Source: Paenibacillus auburnensis (GTDB lineage: Bacteria > Bacillota > Bacilli > Paenibacillales > Paenibacillaceae). From it: a DNA stretch of 62,225 bases. The position numbers were made by a program, and so were the translations under genes. The DNA lies in the NCBI RefSeq assembly GCF_927798115.1, contig NZ_CAKMMG010000017.1, positions 1 to 62,225 of the forward strand, in the 5' to 3' direction. The notes under the pieces are model-generated. The model was not told where the DNA came from. It saw only the letters and a program-made list of their open reading frames with translations, and made no database searches. Shown in pieces: positions 1 to 7,366 of the stretch (its first letter is position 1; the number at the start of each line of letters is the position of its first letter).

Positions 1-36
1 GCGTTCGTCCTGAGCCAGGATCAAACTCTCCAAATT
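1..36 (-). rRNA. rrs: 16S rRNA, 5' end only
   Basis: Read on the minus strand, the first bases give the universal 16S start, GAGAGTTTGATCCTGGCTC, followed by AGGACGAACGC. The gene runs off the left edge, so only about 36 bases are present. The exact mature 5' end is uncertain by a few bases. Together with the 5S at the other end of the window, this shows that the whole protein-coding segment lies between two rRNA operons of the same orientation. Confidence 0.95.
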
Positions 37-240
37 GGTATTTAGAAAGAGCGATTGCTCATTTTGAAACATCTGACGAGAATTTGCATTCTCAAGATGA
101 ATTTCTAAAGCGTACAAGACGTTGTGAAAATCATCAGTTTTGGATCTCACCGAAGTGATTTCCGATACTCACTCGTTGTTCAGTTTTCAAAGATCAAGCT
201 TGTTGTCAGTGATGATTAGCTCGTCACCAGCAACTCTTAT

Positions 241-269
241 AATATATCACATCCAGCCGTTCAATGCAA
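241..269 (-). promoter_or_regulatory. rrn promoter P2 (proximal)
   Basis: On the minus strand TTGCAT (264-269) and TATATT (241-246) are separated by exactly 17 bases. The promoter lies about 200 bases before the 16S start, the usual place for the proximal promoter of a Firmicute rRNA operon. The 36-240 interval between it and 16S is non-coding leader. Confidence 0.75.
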
Positions 270-327
270 GCTCTTTTTTTCAACTTCTTTTTCGAGCTCG
301 GCGTTGATGTTTCGCGGCCAGAAATAG

Positions 328-356
328 AATATACCATGTATAACGTTTGATTGCAA
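328..356 (-). promoter_or_regulatory. rrn promoter P1 (distal)
   Basis: TTGCAA (351-356) and TATATT (328-333) have a 17-base spacer on the minus strand. It has the same -10 and nearly the same -35 as P2, 87 bases downstream. Tandem promoters are typical of rRNA operons. Between P1 and the lysS stop lies an imperfect hairpin (about 390-423, arms AACCAGGGAA and TTCCTTGGTT) without a clear T-run, which may weakly separate lysS from the rRNA operon. Confidence 0.72.
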
Positions 357-450
357 GCATTATTTTAAAATATGTTCATTCCACCATTGAACCAAGGAAA
401 CTGCCTGTACAGCTTCCCTGGTTATTGTGGTTTTGCGATCAGGACTTTAT

Positions 451-1965
451 TCAGTCTTTGTTACGCATATGCGGGAACAACAGAACATCACGGATAGAAG
501 CCGCGTTGGTAAGCAGCATGATCAGACGGTCTACACCGATTCCGAGTCCGCCTGTAGGAGGCATGCCGTATTCCAGCGCACGGATGAAATCATCATCCAT
601 CTCATGGGCCTCATCGTTACCCTGCTCTTTTTCCTGAATCTGAGCTTCGAACCGCTGACGCTGGTCAATCGGGTCATTCAGCTCACTAAATGCATTCGCA
701 TGCTCTCTGGCAACAATAAATAGCTCGAAACGGTCAGTAAACCGCGGATCCTGTTCATTCTTTTTGGCCAGTGGCGAGATTTCAACCGGATGACCCATTA
801 CAAATGTAGGCTGAATCAGTGTTTCCTCAACGAATTGTTCAAAGAACGCATTGAGGATATGGCCGAAGGTCATGTGCTTCTCAACTGGAACACGGTGCTC
901 CTTAGCCAAACGCTGGGCTTCCTCATCAGTCATCTGAACGCCAAAGTCAACACCCGTTACTTCTTTAACAGCATCAACCATGGTTACACGACGCCATCCC
1001 GGTGAGAGGTCGACTTCTTGTCCCTGATAGTTAATCTTCTGGCTGCCAAGAACCTCCTGGGCGATGTGGGCGATCATGTTCTCCGTCAGCTGCATAATGT
1101 CTTTGTAGTCAGCATAAGCTTCGTACAGCTCGATCATGGTGAATTCCGGATTGTGTCTTGTTGAAATTCCTTCATTACGATAGACGCGGCCGATTTCGTA
1201 GACTTTCTCCAGACCGCCGACAATCAGGCGCTTCAGGTGGAGCTCGATAGCAATACGCATATACAGCTGCATATCCAGTGTATTGTGGTGGGTAATGAAC
1301 GGACGCGCAGCAGCTCCGCCGGCAATTGCATGCAGAGTCGGAGTTTCAACTTCAAGATAGCCCAGCGAGTCCAGATAACGGCGCATCGACTGGATAATCC
1401 GTGAACGGGCAATAAACGTCTGCTGGACCTCAGGGTTGATAATCAGGTCTACATAACGCTGACGGTAGCGCAGTTCTACATCCTTCAGGCCGTGATATTT
1501 CTCAGGCAAAGGAAGCAGGGATTTGGACAATACCTCGAGGTTGCTCGCTTTAATCGACGTTTCACCTGTTTTGGTCTTGAACAACGTTCCGCGGACACCG
1601 ATGATGTCGCCCAAATCAAGAACATTAAATGCTGCATATTGCTCTTCAGGAATGCTGTCCTGGCGCACATAAATCTGGATTTTACCGCTTAGGTCCTGGA
1701 TGTGGGCGAAGCTGGCTTTGCCCATTACCCGTTTACCCATGATGCGGCCGGCAATGCTTACATCCAGAGCAAGCTCGTCCAGTTCTTCTTTGGTTTGTCC
1801 GTCATACTTAGCCAGAAGGTCTCCGGCTCCTGCAGTACGCTCATATTTCTTGCCGAACGGGTCGATTCCCAGTGCACGCAGCTCGTCCAATTTCGCACGG
1901 CGGATCTGCAGCAGCTCGCTAAGTTCCTTTTCCGTGCTCTCCACGGTATTCAATTCCTCGGTCAT
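451..1965 (-). CDS. lysS: Lysyl-tRNA synthetase, class II
   Basis: This enzyme charges tRNA-Lys with lysine in the cytoplasm, using ATP. The 504-residue protein has the usual length. An N-terminal OB-fold anticodon-binding domain covers roughly residues 60-170, followed by the class II core. Motif 2 is visible as RVYRNEGIS followed by RHNPEFTM, and motif 3 as GLGIGVDRL near residues 474-482. The ATG at 1965 follows an AGAGGA Shine-Dalgarno. It is the last gene before the rRNA operon, the same position as in B. subtilis. No T-box is visible upstream; instead an imperfect hairpin precedes the start (see 2007-2051). Confidence 0.97.
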   Translation of the reverse strand: MTEELNTVESTEKELSELLQIRRAKLDELRALGIDPFGKKYERTAGAGDLLAKYDGQTKEELDELALDVSIAGRIMGKRVMGKASFAHIQDLSGKIQIYVRQDSIPEEQYAAFNVLDLGDIIGVRGTLFKTKTGETSIKASNLEVLSKSLLPLPEKYHGLKDVELRYRQRYVDLIINPEVQQTFIARSRIIQSMRRYLDSLGYLEVETPTLHAIAGGAAARPFITHHNTLDMQLYMRIAIELHLKRLIVGGLEKVYEIGRVYRNEGISTRHNPEFTMIELYEAYADYKDIMQLTENMIAHIAQEVLGSQKINYQGQEVDLSPGWRRVTMVDAVKEVTGVDFGVQMTDEEAQRLAKEHRVPVEKHMTFGHILNAFFEQFVEETLIQPTFVMGHPVEISPLAKKNEQDPRFTDRFELFIVAREHANAFSELNDPIDQRQRFEAQIQEKEQGNDEAHEMDDDFIRALEYGMPPTGGLGIGVDRLIMLLTNAASIRDVLLFPHMRNKD

Positions 1966-2006
1966 GTTCGTTCATCCTCTCTAAAACCATCATGTCATAT
2001 ACATAA

Positions 2007-2051
2007 GAAGAAACGGCTCCCCGCGGGCATTGAGCGAAGGCAGTCCGTTTC
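2007..2051 (-). other. Hairpin in the lysS leader
   Basis: On the minus strand GAAACGG (2045-2051) pairs with CCGTTTC (2010-2016), and the right arm is followed by TTCTT. It sits between the greA terminator and the lysS start, so it could be a second, weaker terminator or an attenuator-like element. The outer arms are the same as those of the hairpin between ispE and purR (43450-43500). Confidence 0.4.
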
Positions 2052-2105
2052 AGTACAAAATATAAGCTATATATGTTCACCCATATTTTTCGCTTGTTAT
2101 ACTTT

Positions 2106-2132
2106 GAAAAAAGCTTCCCTAAGGAAGCTTTC
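2106..2132 (-). terminator. Intrinsic terminator after greA
   Basis: On the minus strand AAAGCTTCC, loop TTAG and GGAAGCTTT are followed by T residues. The nine-base-pair stem lies 17 bases after the greA stop. Confidence 0.85.
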
Positions 2133-2148
2133 GGGGTACAACTGTAAG

Positions 2149-2628
2149 TTACTTCATTCTAATATCGAGAATTTTATATTGAATGACGCCTGCAGGAACA
2201 CTTACATCGACGATTGTGCCGACTTTTTTGCCGATAATGGCTCTACCTACCGGGCTTTCGTTAGAGATTTTATTATTTAACGGATCGGATTCAGCTGTGC
2301 CGACGATGGTATACTCCATCACATCGCCATATTCCAAATCTTCAACGCTAACCGTAACCCCGATGCTTACCACATCAGTAACAATCTCGTCGCTGTTGAT
2401 GATTCGGGCGTTGCGGAGCATTTTTTCCAGAGTAATAATACGGCCTTCGATAAAAGCCTGTTCGTTCTTCGCGTCTTCATACTCCGAGTTCTCGCTGATA
2501 TCCCCGTAGCCGATTGCTACTTTAATCCGCTCGGCCACTTCGCGGCGTTTCACGGATTTGAGGGTCTCCAGTTCTTCTTCCAGACGCTTAAGTCCGTCCG
2601 GCGTAAGGATGACTTCTTTATCGCTCAT
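2149..2628 (-). CDS. greA: Transcription elongation factor GreA
   Basis: GreA inserts its coiled coil into the RNA polymerase secondary channel and stimulates cleavage of backtracked RNA. The 159-residue protein starts MSDKEVILTPDG, as family members do. Residues 1-75 form the acidic-tipped coiled coil (EDAKNEQAF region) and the C-terminal half has the FKBP-like fold with the SPVGRAIIGKKVG motif. A longer frame to 2655 exists, but ATG at 2628 matches the family N-terminus and has AGGAG 11 bases upstream. Its own promoter (2750-2778) and terminator suggest a monocistronic unit. In B. subtilis greA lies elsewhere, so its place between dusB and lysS is a lineage difference. Confidence 0.96.
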   Translation of the reverse strand: MSDKEVILTPDGLKRLEEELETLKSVKRREVAERIKVAIGYGDISENSEYEDAKNEQAFIEGRIITLEKMLRNARIINSDEIVTDVVSIGVTVSVEDLEYGDVMEYTIVGTAESDPLNNKISNESPVGRAIIGKKVGTIVDVSVPAGVIQYKILDIRMK

Positions 2629-2749
2629 CTCAACCGATTCTCCTGTCGTATACATTTATTGAAAACACCATACTATATGCGAATCCGGAGGGATAAGAAC
2701 CCTCCCTGCTGCATTAACGCTTGCTGTAACGGCGATTTTATACTGTGAA

Positions 2750-2778
2750 ATTATATTGGAACCGCTACTAAATGTCAA
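2750..2778 (-). promoter_or_regulatory. sigma-A promoter of greA
   Basis: TTGACA (2773-2778) and TATAAT (2750-2755) are perfect consensus hexamers with a 17-base spacer on the minus strand. The start of greA is about 120 bases downstream. Confidence 0.9.
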
Positions 2779-2828
2779 TGACGCCCCATATAAAGTTCAG
2801 TGTTATCCGATAATGTAAGCAGAAGCAT

Positions 2829-2852
2829 GAAAATCCCCGCTGCCGGAGCGGA
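2829..2852 (-). terminator. Probable short terminator after dusB
   Basis: On the minus strand CCGCT, CCGGC and AGCGG form a short GC-rich stem followed by GGATTTTC. It lies immediately after the dusB stop. The stem is short and the T-run weak. Confidence 0.45.
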
Positions 2853-2854
2853 AA

Positions 2855-3871
2855 TTATACTGCCGAAAGAGAAGGGTTTAGGTCTTCCTGTTCCTCTTCA
2901 TCTCTAAGCTGTACGACAAAATCATTCAAAATCCGCACCATTCCGTCGCGTCTTGTTTCTTCCATAATGACATCCTTCACACGGGCGGCAGCTTTCAGAC
3001 CTTTCAAATACCAGGCCATATGCTTGCGCATTTCACGAACGGCCACCGCTTCCCCCTTAAGGGCCACCAACCGGTCCATGTGAAGAATCGCTACTTTGAA
3101 TTTCTCTTCGACTCCAGGCTCAGGCATCAGTTCGCCAGTCTTCAAATACTGCACAGTACGGTACAGCATCCACGGATTGCCCAGTGCGCCGCGGCCGATC
3201 ATGACTCCGTCACAGCCGGTCTGATCAAGCATGGCCCGCGCATCCTCAGGTGTATTCACGTCCCCGTTACCGATAACAGGAATCGAAACAGCCTCTTTGG
3301 CCATTTTGATATACTTCCAGTCTGCATGTCCGGTGTACAGCTGCTCGCGTGTACGGCCGTGCACACTGACCGCCTGACCGCCGGCCCGTTCTACAGCACG
3401 CGCATTTTCTTCCACAAAGATGTGCTCACTGTCCCAGCCGATGCGCATTTTTACGGTGACAGGCTTATCAACAGCTTCCACGACAGCCGACACCATCTCG
3501 TAAATTTTGTCAGGATTCAACAGCCAGCGGGCGCCGGCATCACATTTGGTCACTTTAGGGACAGGACAGCCCATATTAATGTCGATAATATCGGCATTGG
3601 TCTCTTTATCCACCACTCTTGCCGCTCCAACCAGCGTTTCACGGTCGCCTCCAAAAATCTGCAGGCTCAGCGGTTTCTCCCGCTCATCCACAAACAGCAT
3701 TTCGCGTGTACGCTTGTTGCCGTGCAGGATGGCCTTGTCACTGACCATTTCTGCGCAGACCAGACCTGTTCCAAACTCTTTAGCGATCAGACGAAAAGCG
3801 GGATTGCATACGCCAGCCATAGGCGCCAAAACCACCTGATTCTTCAATTCAATACCGCCTATTTTCAGCAT
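2855..3871 (-). CDS. dusB: tRNA-dihydrouridine synthase
   Basis: This is a flavin enzyme that reduces uridine in tRNA D-loops to dihydrouridine using NADPH. The protein has 338 residues, the usual length. The TIM-barrel start LAPMAGVCNPAFR is at about 15-27, the catalytic cysteine lies in NMGCPVPKV (Cys102), and the conserved KMRIGWD and GRGALGNPW flavin-binding motifs follow. ATG at 3871 has a GGAAGTGA ribosome site. It is the last gene of the pab/fol operon, after yazB, as in B. subtilis (yacF). The substrate position within tRNA cannot be read from the sequence. Confidence 0.95.
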   Translation of the reverse strand: MLKIGGIELKNQVVLAPMAGVCNPAFRLIAKEFGTGLVCAEMVSDKAILHGNKRTREMLFVDEREKPLSLQIFGGDRETLVGAARVVDKETNADIIDINMGCPVPKVTKCDAGARWLLNPDKIYEMVSAVVEAVDKPVTVKMRIGWDSEHIFVEENARAVERAGGQAVSVHGRTREQLYTGHADWKYIKMAKEAVSIPVIGNGDVNTPEDARAMLDQTGCDGVMIGRGALGNPWMLYRTVQYLKTGELMPEPGVEEKFKVAILHMDRLVALKGEAVAVREMRKHMAWYLKGLKAAARVKDVIMEETRRDGMVRILNDFVVQLRDEEEQEDLNPSLSAV

Positions 3872-3915
3872 GTTCTTTCACTTCCTTTACTATTGGTTTA
3901 TATAAAAGCTCCGTC

Positions 3916-4125
3916 TCACGGGGAGGGATTAGCCAGCTCTTCGGCTGAAACACCGAGAACGTCCGCAATTTTATTTAAAATTTTATCTTCCAACCGACGA
4001 TTGCCCCTCTCTACTGCGCCGAGCACAGCGAGGGAAATTCCGACAGAATCCGCCAGCTCCTGCTGGGTATACCCCTTTAGCTTCCGGAATGCTCTGACCC
4101 GCCGTCCCATTCGTTTGATGTCCAC
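3916..4125 (-). CDS. yazB: Small XRE-family helix-turn-helix protein (YazB-like)
   Basis: A 69-residue protein consisting almost only of an HTH_3 domain: the recognition region TQQELADSVGIS spans about residues 20-31 and ERGNRRLED follows. It occupies the same position as B. subtilis yazB, between folK and the dus gene. Its first 49 bases overlap the 3' end of folK in another frame, so translation is probably coupled. A role as a DNA-binding regulator is inferred from the fold; the target is not known. A longer frame starting at 4171 on the same strand is a shadow of folK. Confidence 0.88.
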   Translation of the reverse strand: MDIKRMGRRVRAFRKLKGYTQQELADSVGISLAVLGAVERGNRRLEDKILNKIADVLGVSAEELANPSP

Positions 4126-4628
4126 AAGCGCATTCCTTCCTTTCCGTCCAAATCTTGAAGCGCTGCAGCAATCATTCCGTAAAGTCCGAACGATGCATCA
4201 TTCTGCGGAACAATATCACTTAGCGGAATCAGCACAAACGCCCGCTCCATCATCCGGGGATGCGGAAGTGTTAACTCAGGCGTGTCCAGACTCCGGCCTT
4301 CTACCCAGAGTAAATCCAAATCGACGGTTCTCGGTCCGTACCGGATATCCCGGACGCGGCCGAGCTGTGTCTCAATCGCCAGCATGACATGAAGCAAATC
4401 CTCCGGCGCAAGCGTAGTACGCAGGGCAGCAGCCATATTCAAAAACTGCGACTGATCCAGATAGCCAACCGGCTCGGTCTCGTATATTCTGGAGCAGCGT
4501 ACAACTTCTATTCCCTCATGCTGGTTCAGCCTGTTCAAGGCTTCCTTCAAGGTTCCCTCACGGTCGCCTAAATTAGCCCCTAAAGCAATATAAGCCTCTG
4601 ATGCCTCAGAGGTGGAATGTATGTTCAT
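4077..4628 (-). CDS. folK: 6-hydroxymethyl-dihydropterin pyrophosphokinase
   Basis: This enzyme transfers pyrophosphate from ATP to 6-hydroxymethyl-7,8-dihydropterin, the step before dihydropteroate synthase in folate synthesis. The protein has 183 residues. The N-terminal motif YIALGANLGDR (13-23) and the signature GPRTVDLDLL (98-107), with its magnesium-binding aspartates, are both intact. It follows folB by 10 bases and overlaps yazB. The C-terminal 20 residues, beyond the usual family end, are what overlaps yazB. Confidence 0.96.
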   Translation of the reverse strand: MNIHSTSEASEAYIALGANLGDREGTLKEALNRLNQHEGIEVVRCSRIYETEPVGYLDQSQFLNMAAALRTTLAPEDLLHVMLAIETQLGRVRDIRYGPRTVDLDLLWVEGRSLDTPELTLPHPRMMERAFVLIPLSDIVPQNDASFGLYGMIAAALQDLDGKEGMRLWTSNEWDGGSEHSGS

Positions 4629-4638
4629 GGACCTGGTC

Positions 4639-5001
4639 TCACTTTCTCGTTCTGCGCAGTTCTACGGTCACTCCCTGAAAATGAATGTCGAACGGCGGAT
4701 GCGGCTTGGTCACTTTGACCGTTACTGCATTGATAATAGTATAAGTGTCCAGTAACACGGATGCAATATGTTCCGCCAAAGCTTCAATCAGCTTGAAGGA
4801 CTTTGTTTCGACAATGTTTTTAACTGTTTCATGCACCTCGGCATAGTTCACCGTCTGCGTCAGATCATCATTTAGTCCTGCAGTCTGCAAATCAAGCTCC
4901 AGCTCCAGATCCACATAGAAGCGCTGGCCAAGCTTGCGTTCCTCTTCAAACACTCCGTGATATCCGTAATACTCCATGCGGTGCAGCGTCATTTTATCCA
5001 T
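4639..5001 (-). CDS. folB: Dihydroneopterin aldolase
   Basis: This enzyme cleaves 7,8-dihydroneopterin to 6-hydroxymethyl-dihydropterin and glycolaldehyde and usually forms an octamer. The protein has 120 residues, the normal length. The motif GYHGVFEEERK (13-23) carries the substrate-binding glutamate, and the C-terminal VKVTKPHPP segment (95-103) carries the catalytic lysine (Lys99). It lies 51 bases after folP in the folate operon. Confidence 0.96.
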   Translation of the reverse strand: MDKMTLHRMEYYGYHGVFEEERKLGQRFYVDLELELDLQTAGLNDDLTQTVNYAEVHETVKNIVETKSFKLIEALAEHIASVLLDTYTIINAVTVKVTKPHPPFDIHFQGVTVELRRTRK

Positions 5002-5052
5002 TACAGTACCTGCTTTCTTATAATAAAAATAGTCAGCCGCTGCAGGCCTAAC

Positions 5053-5910
5053 CTACTTCCGCACTTGCGGGGAGGCGGCATACAGCATAGCGTCGCACAT
5101 TTGAACGGTTCGTTTGATTAAGGATACATCATGCACCCGCACGATCTGACAGCCTTGGGCAATACCGAACGCCACAGTCGCCGCGGTTCCCTCCACTACA
5201 TCATCCGCTGGAAGACCGAGTGCAGTCCGGATGAACTTTTTGCGGGAAGTGGCCAGCAGCACCGGATAACCCAGCTCAGTCAAGCTGTCCAGCGCCATCA
5301 TCGCCTGCAGATTCTCGGTATAATCCTTGGCAAACCCGATACCCGGGTCAAGAATGATGTTCTCCGGCTTTACACCTGCAGCCAGTGCCATATCAATACT
5401 CTCTTTGAGATCCGCAGACATATCTGCCGCCAGATCCTTATAATTACGGTCATGACGGTTATGCATCAGAATGAAGGGGCATCCGGCTTCTGCAGCTACA
5501 GCGCCCATATCACGGTCAGCTTTGCCGCCCCAGACATCATTAATAAGGTGTGCCCCCGCCTGTAGAGCCTGCCGGGCTACCTCAGCCTTATACGTATCTA
5601 TCGAAAGAACCAGATGGGGCGCTGCGCGGTGAATGCTCTCAATAACAGGAAGCACCCGCTCCAGCTCTTCCTCCATACTCACCGGCTGGTGGCCGGGACG
5701 CGTGGATTCACCGCCTATATCAATAATATCGGCACCCTCTGCCGCCATTTGGAGTGCATGCTCTACCGCTCTATCCGGCTCATTCCACAGGCCCCCATCA
5801 GAAAAAGAGTCCGGCGTTACATTCAGGATGCCCATAATCAAGGTGCGGTCGCCTAAGACCAGTTCGCTGTCCTTAAACCGGTAGTTCCGTCTATAAATAA
5901 CAGGTTTCAT
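5053..5910 (-). CDS. folP: Dihydropteroate synthase
   Basis: This enzyme condenses para-aminobenzoate with dihydropterin pyrophosphate and is the sulfonamide target (sul in B. subtilis). The protein has 285 residues. The signatures NVTPDSFSDGG (30-40) and DIGGESTRPG (64-73) are intact, and the C-terminal SRKKFI motif that contacts substrate is present. ATG at 5910 overlaps the pabC stop by four bases (ATGA), so the genes are translationally coupled. The adjacent pabABC genes supply its pABA substrate. Confidence 0.97.
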   Translation of the reverse strand: MKPVIYRRNYRFKDSELVLGDRTLIMGILNVTPDSFSDGGLWNEPDRAVEHALQMAAEGADIIDIGGESTRPGHQPVSMEEELERVLPVIESIHRAAPHLVLSIDTYKAEVARQALQAGAHLINDVWGGKADRDMGAVAAEAGCPFILMHNRHDRNYKDLAADMSADLKESIDMALAAGVKPENIILDPGIGFAKDYTENLQAMMALDSLTELGYPVLLATSRKKFIRTALGLPADDVVEGTAATVAFGIAQGCQIVRVHDVSLIKRTVQMCDAMLYAASPQVRK

Positions 5911-6788
5911 TTCAGCCCTTCCGTCCTTTCCCTGTACAACCTGATTAATTCAGCCGTGTTCTTGCCGCTTCGTCCACCGCTAACCATCAATGACTCATTA
6001 CCGTGCCAAAGTGTCGTCACCGGAACAATCTCCTGCACCGAGTTCGTCAGAAATATTTCCTCGGCAGCAAGCAGCTGCTCCCAGCGGTAAAATCCCTCTT
6101 CTGTGTGCAATCCTGCACCGGGGGCCAGTTCCAGCACCATTTCCCGGGTAATGCCGGGCAGGATGCCTGCAGCTATATCAGGAGTATGGAGTATCCCGTC
6201 TTTGATGTAAAAGAGATTGCTGACGATGCCCTCCGCAATAAACCCTTTATCCGTCAGCATCAGCCCTTCCGCACCGCCCGCAGCTGAGGCATATCCGGCA
6301 AGCTCACGTTTGGCCAGAATGTTATTCATATAATGCAGCGACTTCAGTCTAACCGGCCCTTCCGGGGTATTGCGCGGTATCCGCAGCAATTGCAGCGGCT
6401 TGCCTTCCGTGTAAAGGGACGAAGGCACCTTGGGCAGCTCTTTGATATAGAGCAAATGATTAGGCTGGGTATACTCTCCGGCCGGAAGCCCCAAAATATC
6501 TTCGCCTGCAGTAACTGTATAACGGATATATGCTTCCTGCAGCCCATTCGCTGCCATTACTTGTCCGATCCATTTACGCAAAGAGTCTTCATCTGCCTCA
6601 AACGGAATTCCCAGCTGTCTGCAGCCGTCCGCCAGCCTATCCAGATGGCGCCGCAGCAGAAAAGGGACGCCTCCGTAAGTACGCAAGGTTTCAAACAGGC
6701 CCATGCCGTACAAAAAGCCGTGATCCAGAGCGGAAACCACGGCGTCTTTGGCCTCGACTATTCTTTCATTCAGTCCGATATAGTTCAT
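5907..6788 (-). CDS. pabC: Aminodeoxychorismate lyase (PLP enzyme)
   Basis: This enzyme removes pyruvate from 4-amino-4-deoxychorismate to give para-aminobenzoate. The protein has 293 residues and belongs to fold-type IV of PLP enzymes, the branched-chain aminotransferase superfamily. Motifs seen are LDHGFLYGMGLFET (21-34), the likely PLP lysine in RLKSLHY (Lys149), and the C-terminal phosphate-binding FLTNSVQEI. D-amino-acid aminotransferases share the fold, but four-base overlaps with pabA and folP on either side settle the role. Confidence 0.94.
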   Translation of the reverse strand: MNYIGLNERIVEAKDAVVSALDHGFLYGMGLFETLRTYGGVPFLLRRHLDRLADGCRQLGIPFEADEDSLRKWIGQVMAANGLQEAYIRYTVTAGEDILGLPAGEYTQPNHLLYIKELPKVPSSLYTEGKPLQLLRIPRNTPEGPVRLKSLHYMNNILAKRELAGYASAAGGAEGLMLTDKGFIAEGIVSNLFYIKDGILHTPDIAAGILPGITREMVLELAPGAGLHTEEGFYRWEQLLAAEEIFLTNSVQEIVPVTTLWHGNESLMVSGGRSGKNTAELIRLYRERTEGLK

Positions 6789-7366
6789 GCCGGTTCTCCG
6801 GCTCTCCGTTTCAGGAAGTTGCGGAGCATGGTGTGTCCATGATCGGTAATGATTGATTCCGGATGAAACTGGACACCTTCAATCGGATATTCTTTATGAC
6901 GCAGTGCCATAATTTCACCTTCCGCCGTCTCTGCTGTAATCTCCAGGCAATCCGGCAGGCTCTCGCGTTCTACAATTAACGAATGATATCTTGTTGCGGT
7001 AAATGGGGATTCCAGTCCCTCAAAAACTGATGTGCCGTTATGGTAAATCGGCGATGTTTTGCCGTGCATTAAACGTTCGGCACGGATGACGTTTCCGCCA
7101 AAGGCCTGCCCGATGGCCTGATGTCCCAGACATACGCCGAAGATCGGAATGACGCCCTTGAAATGCTGCAGCAGCTCCAGGCTGATGCCCGCTTCATTCG
7201 GGGTACAGGGTCCCGGTGAGATCAGAATATGATCCGGAGCCATCTCCTCAATCTCCTGAATCGTAATTTCATCGTTGCGGTGCACCTTCACTTCTTCCCC
7301 CAGTTCGCCTAAATACTGCACCAGGTTGTACGTAAAGGAATCATAATTATCGATGACCAAGATCAT
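6785..7366 (-). CDS. pabA: Glutamine amidotransferase subunit of aminodeoxychorismate/anthranilate synthase
   Basis: This subunit supplies ammonia from glutamine to PabB. In Bacillus the orthologue also serves TrpE, so it may be shared with tryptophan synthesis. The protein has 193 residues. The class I glutaminase triad is visible: Cys79 in GVCLGHQ, and His168 and Glu170 in QFHPES. The oxyanion strand SPGPCTP (50-56) is also present. It overlaps pabB and pabC by four bases each. Confidence 0.96.
   Translation of the reverse strand: MILVIDNYDSFTYNLVQYLGELGEEVKVHRNDEITIQEIEEMAPDHILISPGPCTPNEAGISLELLQHFKGVIPIFGVCLGHQAIGQAFGGNVIRAERLMHGKTSPIYHNGTSVFEGLESPFTATRYHSLIVERESLPDCLEITAETAEGEIMALRHKEYPIEGVQFHPESIITDHGHTMLRNFLKRRAGEPA

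Noticed and set aside
347..723. Two overlapping plus-strand frames near the left edge
   Set aside because: They start in the rrn promoter region and continue antisense to lysS; no ribosome site or family resemblance.
1966..2105. T-box or lysine riboswitch before lysS
   Set aside because: No T-box sequence (such as TGGNACCGCG) or L-box blocks were found; only a simple hairpin is present.
3020..4387. Plus-strand open frame of 455 codons opposite dusB, yazB and folK
   Set aside because: It lies wholly antisense to three well-supported genes, lacks a ribosome site, and its composition is that of a reversed coding strand.
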